NCBI GenBank assembly: GCA_031288985.1
Contig: JAITQH010000079.1
Coordinates: forward strand, 1-19,385
DNA: 19,385 nt
Direction of reading: 5' to 3'
DNA from: Candidatus Methanoplasma sp.
GTDB lineage: Archaea; Thermoplasmatota; Thermoplasmata; Methanomassiliicoccales; Methanomethylophilaceae
Positions 7,601 to 13,068 of this stretch are shown piece after piece. The notes under the pieces were generated by a model, which worked only from the letters and a program-made list of their open reading frames with translations, made no database searches and had not been told where the DNA came from. The position numbers and the translations under genes are program-made. Every line of letters begins with the position of its first letter. Position 1 is the first letter of the stretch.

Positions 7601-8239
7601 TCAGGCGTCCATCGGGACGTCGTCCCACTCGAGTTCCGCGTCGAACGCCCATTCCAACGCTTTGCGGCGTTCGTACACAACCCCCTCCCGGTCCGCGTTG
7701 GCGCGGCCGGCGACCCTCTCGTCCACCAAGAACCAATGGGCGTTGTAAAGGAGATCGAGCATGCGGTACGCCTCGGCTTCTGAACGGAGTTCCGTGAACC
7801 CGATGCACGAAGCGTCCGCATCGGAGCGCGGGTCGGGAAAGCCGTCCATGATGTCGGCGTCCACCGGAACGTCGGGATCGGGATCGGAACTCCCGTTGCA
7901 AAGCCATGACAGGGCGCACAGGCTCTCGGCGTACCACGTGAATGGGATCAGGTCGTCCTCGTCAAGGCTTTCGAGGGCCGCAGTTTCGCAGGGCGACAGG
8001 GCGTCGTAGAGGTTGTTGCGGTCGATCCATTCGGCGGCCTCGGCGGGGGTTGTGCATTTGTGCGCGGCATAAAGGAGAATGCTCATGACCGCGGCGCGGT
8101 CTGCGATCTCGGATGCCCCGCGCAGGCCGCCCTCCCCGATGAGGGGGAGCCATCCGCATGTTCTGTACCCTCTTTTTGCGAGTGCGTCCGCATTCTCCGT
8201 TCTGATCGCACGCCTCGCCTCTTCGCTGAGCATGCTCAT
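7601..8239 (-). CDS. DUF4272 family protein
   Basis: A 212-residue soluble, acidic, mostly helical protein with the hallmarks of DUF4272: AEAAEWIDRNNLYDALSPCETAALE (66-90, the xAxxWL..LW.xLSP.E segment), TWYAESLCALSWL (101-113), LRSEAEAYRMLDLLYNAHWFLVD (151-173), VVYERRKALEWAFD (187-200) and the ending WDDVPMDA. The family is widespread in bacteria and has no known biochemical function. The frame is open to 8296, but ATG 8239 is preferred because it overlaps the pcc1 stop as ATGA, a standard coupling junction. It is the last gene of the leu-pcc1 run. Cysteine content is higher than usual for such a protein. A link to KEOPS or amino-acid supply is only positional. Confidence 0.75.
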   Translation of the reverse strand: MSMLSEEARRAIRTENADALAKRGYRTCGWLPLIGEGGLRGASEIADRAAVMSILLYAAHKCTTPAEAAEWIDRNNLYDALSPCETAALESLDEDDLIPFTWYAESLCALSWLCNGSSDPDPDVPVDADIMDGFPDPRSDADASCIGFTELRSEAEAYRMLDLLYNAHWFLVDERVAGRANADREGVVYERRKALEWAFDAELEWDDVPMDA

Positions 8240-8478
8240 TCCTCTTCCTCGGGGAACGAGGCCAGCCCTGCGGCCTCTTCCGCCGCTTTCACGCATGCGA
8301 GCAGGTCGTCGACGGTGTTCTTCAGCGTGCCGGCGGTCTCCGCCTCCATCTTAAGGATTATAGACTTTCCGAGGAGCTCCGACTCGACGTAACCGTCGTT
8401 GTCCGGACATATGGCGCCGTAGACGGCCTCCGCCGTCCTTTTGCGGTCGTATTCCAGGGTGAGTTCCAGGGTGAGCAA
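8236..8478 (-). CDS. pcc1: KEOPS complex subunit Pcc1
   Basis: An 80-residue Pcc1, the small dimerising subunit of KEOPS, which works with Kae1, Bud32 and Cgi121 to install t6A at position 37 of ANN-decoding tRNAs. Seen: a beta strand start, then TAEAVYGAICPDNDGYVES (15-33), LKMEAETAGTLKNTVDDLLACVKAAEEA (42-69) and an acidic end; the PDN and ETAGTLKNTVDDLL motifs are characteristic. The start is TTG 8478, with GGTGA (part of the leuB stop region) 4 nt upstream and the leuB stop 4 nt away; no ATG is available in frame. A perfect 12-nt tandem repeat near the start gives the doubled LTLELTLE. It sits in an amino-acid operon rather than with other KEOPS genes, and is followed by an ATGA overlap with DUF4272. 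Confidence 0.9.
   Translation of the reverse strand: MLTLELTLEYDRKRTAEAVYGAICPDNDGYVESELLGKSIILKMEAETAGTLKNTVDDLLACVKAAEEAAGLASFPEEEE
8452..8475 (-). repeat. 12-nt tandem duplication inside pcc1
   Basis: TTCCAGGGTGAG occurs twice back to back (8452-8463 and 8464-8475), keeping frame and doubling Leu-Thr-Leu-Glu in the first strand of Pcc1. Probably a recent slippage duplication. Confidence 0.85.
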
Positions 8479-8482
8479 GGCG

Positions 8483-9601
8483 TCACCGCTTGGTGTTGAG
8501 GATGAACGAGCAGATCTCTTTGCCTACTTCTTCCGTCCTGAGCTTCCCGCCCAGATCGGGAGTGGTCATGTGCGCGTCAAGGCAGTGCCTCACCGCATTG
8601 CGGAGGATATCCCCCTCGTCGGGATAGCCCATTTCGTTCAGGAGCATCTGCGCCGCAAGGACGGCGGCGATGGGATTCGCTTTTCCCTGTCCCGCTATGT
8701 CGGGGGCGGAGCCGTGTATCGGTTCGAACATGCTCAGGCCGCCGGGGTTGATGTTGCCGCTTCCGCCCATGCCGAGGCCGCCCTGAAGCTGCGCGCCCAG
8801 GTCGGTCAGTATGTCCCCGAAGAGATTGGGCACCGCCACCGTTCCGAAGGTCTCCGGACGCACTATCATGGCCATGGCCATCGCGTCCACGAACATGTAC
8901 TCCAGATCTATGCCGTATTCCTTGGATTTGGCTTCGAACACGGATCTCTGGAAGCCGTATATGTGGGTGCAGACGTTGGCCTTGTCGACGAGGGTGACCT
9001 TTTTGTCTCCCCTTGCTTCGGCGTATCTGAATGCGTAATCGGCGAACCTTTCGACGCCCTTCCTCGAGAGCAGACCGATCTCGAATGCGAAATCGTCGCC
9101 GTTGGAGGATCTTGCGTCCAGTTTGATATCGAGCTTGTACATCTCCCTCTCGATCTTCACTTTTGCCTCCGGCGACGATGCGCCGAACGTGCCGCCCGCC
9201 CCCATGTAGAAGTCCTCGGTGTTCTCCCTCAGGAAATGAATGTCAAAGGGGACCTCCCTCTTAAGCGGGACCAGAGGGAACCAGGAGGTCACCGGTCTGA
9301 GATTTATGTATTGGTCGAAGACCGCCCGCATCCTGAGAAGTATCCCCTGCTCAAGCACGCCGGGCTTGATCCGGGGGTCGCCTATCGCGCCGAAGTACAC
9401 AGCGTCCTTCTTCCGGAGTTCGGAGACGTCCTCGTCTGTAAGGAGCTCCCCTGTCTCCAGATACCGGTCGGAACCTATATCGAAGATCTCGCCGTCAAAG
9501 TCGAAGGACGATATCTGCGCCGCGGCCTCCAGCACGTCGGTTCCGACGGATATGACCTCTTTGCCTATGCCGTCTCCGGGGATTATCGCGAGATGCTTCA
9601 A
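8483..9601 (-). CDS. leuB: 3-isopropylmalate dehydrogenase
   Basis: A 372-residue NAD-dependent beta-decarboxylating dehydrogenase. It oxidises 3-isopropylmalate to 2-ketoisocaproate, the last pathway-specific step of leucine synthesis. Seen: IPGDGIG (7-13), substrate-binding R90, R92 and R102 (LRMRAVFDQYINLRP), catalytic Y132 and K207 (VDKANV), metal-binding D239, D263 and D267 (NLFGDILTDLGAQLQGG), and EPIHGSAPDIAGQGKANP (293-310). Asp301-Ile302 in the last motif suits NAD rather than NADP. The start is TTG 9601, overlapping the leuD stop as TTGA, with a purine-rich GGGAGGG site about 8 nt ahead; the protein start MKHLAIIPGDGIG matches the family. Members of this family also act on homoisocitrate or tartrate; the leuACD context and leader peptide support leucine. 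Signature residues alone would not settle substrate. Confidence 0.88.
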   Translation of the reverse strand: MKHLAIIPGDGIGKEVISVGTDVLEAAAQISSFDFDGEIFDIGSDRYLETGELLTDEDVSELRKKDAVYFGAIGDPRIKPGVLEQGILLRMRAVFDQYINLRPVTSWFPLVPLKREVPFDIHFLRENTEDFYMGAGGTFGASSPEAKVKIEREMYKLDIKLDARSSNGDDFAFEIGLLSRKGVERFADYAFRYAEARGDKKVTLVDKANVCTHIYGFQRSVFEAKSKEYGIDLEYMFVDAMAMAMIVRPETFGTVAVPNLFGDILTDLGAQLQGGLGMGGSGNINPGGLSMFEPIHGSAPDIAGQGKANPIAAVLAAQMLLNEMGYPDEGDILRNAVRHCLDAHMTTPDLGGKLRTEEVGKEICSFILNTKR

Positions 9602-10083
9602 AACCCGCCCTCCCTCACAAGGTTGACGAGGCCGCCGCTTTCTATCAGCCGCGCAATGAACGGCGGGTGCTCCGGGAATGCGAACTCTTTTCCGTTCGAT
9701 CTGTCAACGATCTTTCCGTTCGACGTGTCCACGGAGAGAACGTGCCCCTCCTCAACATCTGTTTTGCACTCGATCAGCAGCAGACCGATGTTCATGGAGT
9801 TGCGGTAGAATATGCGTGCGAACGATTCCGCCACGATGCAGGAGAACCCCGCCTGTATCAGAGACAGGGGTGCGTGCTCCCTCGAGGAGCCGCATCCGAA
9901 GTTCTTCCCTGCCACGAGAATGTCCCCCTTTCCGATCTGCCGCGCCACGCCCGGCCTCACCTTTTCGAATATGAAGTCGTTCAGGCGGTCCAGGTTCACC
10001 GACACCAGACGTTCCGCCGGTATTATCTGATCCGTGTCGACGTTGTCGCCGAACACCCACGCCTTTCCCTCGATCTTTGTCAT
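9598..10083 (-). CDS. leuD: 3-isopropylmalate dehydratase, small subunit
   Basis: A 161-residue swivel-domain subunit of isopropylmalate isomerase, partner of the LeuC above it. Seen: VFGDNVDTDQIIPAERL (10-26), GKNFGCGSSREHAP (57-70), where the SSREHA motif contacts substrate, and ARIFYRNSMNIGLL. The substrate-specificity loop reads RLVS at 25-28. In methanogen homologues a YLRT loop marks homoaconitase (the Arg contacts the extra carboxylate) and a hydrophobic residue at that third position marks isopropylmalate isomerase, so Val27 favours leucine synthesis over coenzyme B chain elongation. The ATG lies 1 nt after the leuC stop and the stop overlaps the leuB TTG. Length is normal for the archaeal stand-alone subunit. 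Confidence 0.93.
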   Translation of the reverse strand: MTKIEGKAWVFGDNVDTDQIIPAERLVSVNLDRLNDFIFEKVRPGVARQIGKGDILVAGKNFGCGSSREHAPLSLIQAGFSCIVAESFARIFYRNSMNIGLLLIECKTDVEEGHVLSVDTSNGKIVDRSNGKEFAFPEHPPFIARLIESGGLVNLVREGGF

Positions 10084-10084
10084 A

Positions 10085-11341
10085 TCATCCCTCCAGCCTG
10101 TCGGGGGTCGTTATCTTTCCGGCAATTGCGGAGGCGGCGACCACTTCGGGCCCCGCCAGATAGACCTCCGAGTCCTTGTCCCCCATCCGGCCTATGAAGT
10201 TCCTGTTGGTGGACGACACGGCCTTCTCTCCGGCGGCCAGTATCCCCATGTACCCTCCCAGACAGGCGCCGCAGGTGGGTCCGGAGATGAACGCGCCCGC
10301 GTCCAGGAATATCCGCGTCAGCCCCTCGTCCAGCATCTGCCCGTAGATCTTCTGGCTTGCGGGGACCACCAGGAACCGAACGTTGGGATCGACCTTCCTT
10401 CCCTTCACGATCTTCGCCGCCGCACGCATGTCCTCGATGCGTCCGTTGGTGCACGATCCCAGATAAGCTTGGTCTATCCTTACGTCCGTATCTTTCACGG
10501 CATGCCCGTTGCTGGGCAGGTGGGGGAACGCAACCATGGATTCTATCTCGGAAAGGTCGTATCTCAGCGTCCTGCAGTACGTCGCGTCAGGGTCGGCCGC
10601 CACAGGGGTGTACTCCCCCTTCACGATATCCCGGACATATGCTTCCGTCAGTTCGTCGCAGGGGAATATGCCCGCCTTCCCGCCGGCCTCTATGGCCATG
10701 TTCGACACCGTCAGGCGGTCCGGCACGGTCATGTTGGAGACGCCTTCGCCGTGGAACTCCAGAACCTTGTAGTTCGCGCCGTCCACGCCGATGTCGGTGA
10801 TGATCCGGATTATGAGATCCTTTCCGCCAACGTTCTTCCTGAACTTCCCCGTGAGTTCGACCTTGACGGTCTCCGGCACTTTGAACCACAGACGGCCGGT
10901 GGCGAAGGCCACGGCCGCTTCGGTGGATCCGATTCCGGTGGAGAACGCGTTGATCCCGCCGTAGGTGCATGTGTGGGAGTCCGCCCCGACGATAAGCCTT
11001 CCCGGAGCTGCGAAGCCCTCCTCGACCATCACCTGATGGCATACGCCCCCTTTCCCCACTTCATAGTAATTGGCGACGCCGTGCGTCTTTGCGAACACTC
11101 TCATCTCTTTTGCCTGTTCCGCGGAGGCCACGTCCTTGTTGGGCACGTAGTGGTCCGGTATGAGGACCATGCGGTCCCTGAACATCGTCCCCGCGCCCAG
11201 TTTGTCGTATTCTCTGAACGCGATCGGCCCGGTCACGTCATTGACCATGACGTAGTCTATGTCGGCCACCACGATCTGTCCCGCCTTGGCGTCTGTCCCC
11301 GACTTCTCGGAGAGGATCTTCTCGGCGATCGTCTTTCCCAT
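10085..11341 (-). CDS. leuC: 3-isopropylmalate dehydratase, large subunit
   Basis: A 418-residue aconitase-family large subunit that, with LeuD, isomerises 2-isopropylmalate to 3-isopropylmalate. Iron-sulfur ligands are C297 (LGSCTNGR), C357 and C360 (GPTCGAC). Also seen are the ADSHTCTYGG segment (120-129), the GIGSTEAA turn (137-144) and the final NRNFIGRMGDKDSEVYLAGPEVVAAS region. Length of about 420 is the archaeal short form. The frame is open far upstream inside leuA, but ATG 11341 is right: it overlaps the leuA stop as TAATG, has GGAGGAAAG just ahead, and gives the family-typical MGKTIAEKIL. Homoaconitase large subunits look similar; the LeuD loop and operon content argue for leucine. 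Confidence 0.93.
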   Translation of the reverse strand: MGKTIAEKILSEKSGTDAKAGQIVVADIDYVMVNDVTGPIAFREYDKLGAGTMFRDRMVLIPDHYVPNKDVASAEQAKEMRVFAKTHGVANYYEVGKGGVCHQVMVEEGFAAPGRLIVGADSHTCTYGGINAFSTGIGSTEAAVAFATGRLWFKVPETVKVELTGKFRKNVGGKDLIIRIITDIGVDGANYKVLEFHGEGVSNMTVPDRLTVSNMAIEAGGKAGIFPCDELTEAYVRDIVKGEYTPVAADPDATYCRTLRYDLSEIESMVAFPHLPSNGHAVKDTDVRIDQAYLGSCTNGRIEDMRAAAKIVKGRKVDPNVRFLVVPASQKIYGQMLDEGLTRIFLDAGAFISGPTCGACLGGYMGILAAGEKAVSSTNRNFIGRMGDKDSEVYLAGPEVVAASAIAGKITTPDRLEG

Positions 11342-12933
11342 TATTCTTTCCTCCTTCTTGCGAAATCCCTGTTTATCGCGGCCATTGTGGCATCCACGGA
11401 TGTCTCCACTATATCTAAACCAACCGCTTTGCCGACGGTCAGCGAGCCGTCGTTCTGAACGTTCTTCAGCATCACGGTGACCTCGCATATGGAGTCGCTC
11501 TTGCCGGTGATGGCGCTCAGCTTGTATTCTTCCATGGTTATCTTGTCGTTTATGGATCTGCGTATGGCGTTGATGGCGGCGTCCACGGGACCCACCCCCG
11601 TCTCCGCGGCGGTGCGCTTCCCCCCGTCGCTCAGCGTGACGGACGCCGTTGCGGTCGAGGTGATGTTCTTGCCCGTGAGCACCGTCAGCTCGTCGAGGGA
11701 TATCGATTTCGCGGGGGTCTCGTTCTTCCACAGAATGTTGTCGACGATGGCCAGCAGCTCCGCGTCGTCGATCATCTTTCCGCCGATCGCGATATCTTTT
11801 ATCATTGCCATCAGATCGTTCATGTGGTCGTCCGGGAATCTGACGCCCAGTTCGTCCAGCCTTCCGCGGACAGAGTGAACGCCGGAATGCTTCCCTATGA
11901 CGATCTGCCGATCCACCCCGACCAGTTCCGGCAGGAACGGCTCATAGGTGGAGGTGTTGTTCATCACGCCGTGCACATGGATGCCGGATTCGTGGGCGAA
12001 AGCATTCTTGCCCACGATCGGCTTGTTGCCCGCCAGAGTGAACCCCGTGACCCTCTCCACTATCTTGGACACTCCTCCGATCTTCTTCAGATCGATGGTC
12101 TGCACGCGGTAGTTGGCGAACAGATTCAGGGCGACCTCTTCCAGGGAGGCGTTGCCCGCCCTCTCGCCGATGCCGTTCACGCAGGCATGGCAGATCGACG
12201 CGCCGGCATCCACTGCGGCAAGGGTGTTGGCGACGGCCAGCCCCATGTCGTTGTGGCAGTGGACGGATATCGGGATGTCCAGCGTCCGGCGCAGCTCGCC
12301 GATCAGATATTCCATCGCGCGGGGCGTTATCACGCCGACGGTATCGGGGATGTTGACGGACGATGCGCCGGCGCTCTGAACGTCCAGCAGGATCGTCTTC
12401 ATGAAACCGAGATCGGATCTGGTGGCGTCCTCGCAGGAGAACTGGACCTCCAGGCCGTGGGCTTTGGCGTACTCCACCGTTTCGACGGCTCTCGCTCTGA
12501 CCTCGTCCGACGTCATCTTCAGTTTGTACTTCATATGCAGGTCGGACGTCGCGATGAAAGTGTGGACAAAATCGATGCCCGTGTCTATGACGGCGTCTAT
12601 GTCCGACCTGACCGTCCTTGCGAGGCTGCACACCCTCGCGTTCAGGTTCATGCCCGACAGCTTGGTGATGATATCCTTTTCCGTTTTGCCGGATGCGGCG
12701 AATCCCGCTTCAATGTAATCGACGCCGAGGTCGTCGAGGGCCAGAGCTATCCTTATCTTGTCCTCCGGACTCAGCGCTATTCCCGGCGCCTGCTCGCCGT
12801 CTCTCAGGGTGGTATCGAAGATCTTTATGTCTTTAACGGGACCCGCACCGGAGAGCGCAAGCTGGTTGTACGGACTCACGGCCAGCATCTGTTCCATTTC
12901 CTTAGCGCTTTCACTGGTTTGTTGTTTTTTCAT
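11341..12933 (-). CDS. leuA: 2-isopropylmalate synthase
   Basis: A 530-residue DRE-TIM metallolyase that condenses acetyl-CoA with 2-ketoisovalerate, the committed step of leucine synthesis. Seen: KIFDTTLRDGEQ (37-48) with catalytic Arg and metal Asp, HTFIATSDLHMKYKL (124-138), PDTVGVITPRAM (196-207), metal His pair HCHND (225-229), VNGIGERAGNASLEE (252-266), HESGIHVHG (314-322), and a C-terminal LeuA regulatory dimer domain (about 412-520, with GVGPVDAAINAIRRSI) that in the family binds leucine for feedback inhibition. Citramalate synthase (CimA) is the main alternative; HTFIATS and the leader peptide favour LeuA. ATG 12933 has GGTGG 5 nt upstream. An in-frame TTG at 12945 behind GGAGG would add four residues. 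The roughly 35 residues before the barrel are an unusual extension. First gene of the operon. Confidence 0.88.
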   Translation of the reverse strand: MKKQQTSESAKEMEQMLAVSPYNQLALSGAGPVKDIKIFDTTLRDGEQAPGIALSPEDKIRIALALDDLGVDYIEAGFAASGKTEKDIITKLSGMNLNARVCSLARTVRSDIDAVIDTGIDFVHTFIATSDLHMKYKLKMTSDEVRARAVETVEYAKAHGLEVQFSCEDATRSDLGFMKTILLDVQSAGASSVNIPDTVGVITPRAMEYLIGELRRTLDIPISVHCHNDMGLAVANTLAAVDAGASICHACVNGIGERAGNASLEEVALNLFANYRVQTIDLKKIGGVSKIVERVTGFTLAGNKPIVGKNAFAHESGIHVHGVMNNTSTYEPFLPELVGVDRQIVIGKHSGVHSVRGRLDELGVRFPDDHMNDLMAMIKDIAIGGKMIDDAELLAIVDNILWKNETPAKSISLDELTVLTGKNITSTATASVTLSDGGKRTAAETGVGPVDAAINAIRRSINDKITMEEYKLSAITGKSDSICEVTVMLKNVQNDGSLTVGKAVGLDIVETSVDATMAAINRDFARRRKE

Positions 12934-12957
12934 AAAAACCACCAAACCGTCCTTGCC

Positions 12958-12995
12958 TCCGCTGAATCTTATAGAAGAAGAATAAGTTCGGCGGA
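12958..12995 (-). promoter_or_regulatory. leader hairpin spanning the leucine codons of the leuA uORF
   Basis: On the minus strand TCCGC (12995-12991), GAA (12989-12987) and CTTAT (12986-12982) pair with ATAAG (12972-12968), TTC (12966-12964) and GCGGA (12962-12958). This gives 13 bp with one C-A mismatch, one bulged A and a 9-nt loop, TCTTCTTCT. The hairpin contains the Leu-Ile-Leu-Leu-Leu codons and the stop, and its 3' arm runs into GGAGG (12960-12956). A competing 5-bp pairing, CGTCC (12997-12993) with GGACG (12952-12948), excludes it. ACCGTC at 13030-13025 can also pair with GACGGT at 12951-12946. Mutually exclusive structures around a leucine-rich frame suggest attenuation, either at transcription (TTTTT at 12938-12934) or of leuA translation. 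Confidence 0.5.
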
Positions 12996-13010
12996 CGAGT
13001 TGAAGATCAT
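12969..13010 (-). CDS. leader peptide MIFNSSAELILLL (candidate leucine attenuator)
   Basis: A 13-codon reading frame in the leuA leader: ATG at 13010, stop TAA at 12971-12969, peptide MIFNSSAELILLL. Four of the last five codons are leucine (CTT ATT CTT CTT CTA) directly before the stop. It has its own Shine-Dalgarno, AGAGGT, 6 nt before the ATG, and lies about 20 nt after the start predicted from the TATA box at 13052-13060. The frame ends 35 nt before the leuA ATG. Position, codon content and ribosome site match the logic of bacterial leu leader peptides, where ribosome stalling at leucine codons reports leucyl-tRNA charging. No experimental proof; chance is the alternative but is made less likely by the ribosome site and the hairpin over the codons. 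Confidence 0.6.
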   Translation of the reverse strand: MIFNSSAELILLL

Positions 13011-13051
13011 TTCAAGACCTCTAAGACGGTATATTGCGATTGAACACACGA

Positions 13052-13060
13052 TATTTATAA
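13052..13060 (-). promoter_or_regulatory. TATA box for the leu operon
   Basis: TTATAAATA on the minus strand. A transcript start about 26 nt downstream, near 13030, gives a leader of roughly 97 nt containing the leucine-rich frame and hairpin. It lies just past the stop of the surface-protein gene. A weaker TATA-like TCTATAAGA at about 12968-12976 would skip the leader, so mapping the start matters. Confidence 0.6.
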
Positions 13061-13068
13061 TTTGGCAA

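Noticed and set aside
8441..9808. 455-residue plus-strand frame, and similar long frames at 10034-11458 and 11824-13116
   Set aside because: All lie opposite leuB, leuD, leuC and leuA, whose catalytic motifs are complete.
11342..11731. N-terminal extension of LeuC by about 130 residues
   Set aside because: This part is the out-of-frame shadow of leuA; ATG 11341 has GGAGG and a TAATG junction.
11341..12933. Citramalate synthase (CimA) as an alternative for LeuA
   Set aside because: HTFIATS..HMKYKL, the neighbours leuCDB and the leucine-coded leader favour isopropylmalate synthase, though sequence alone is not absolute.
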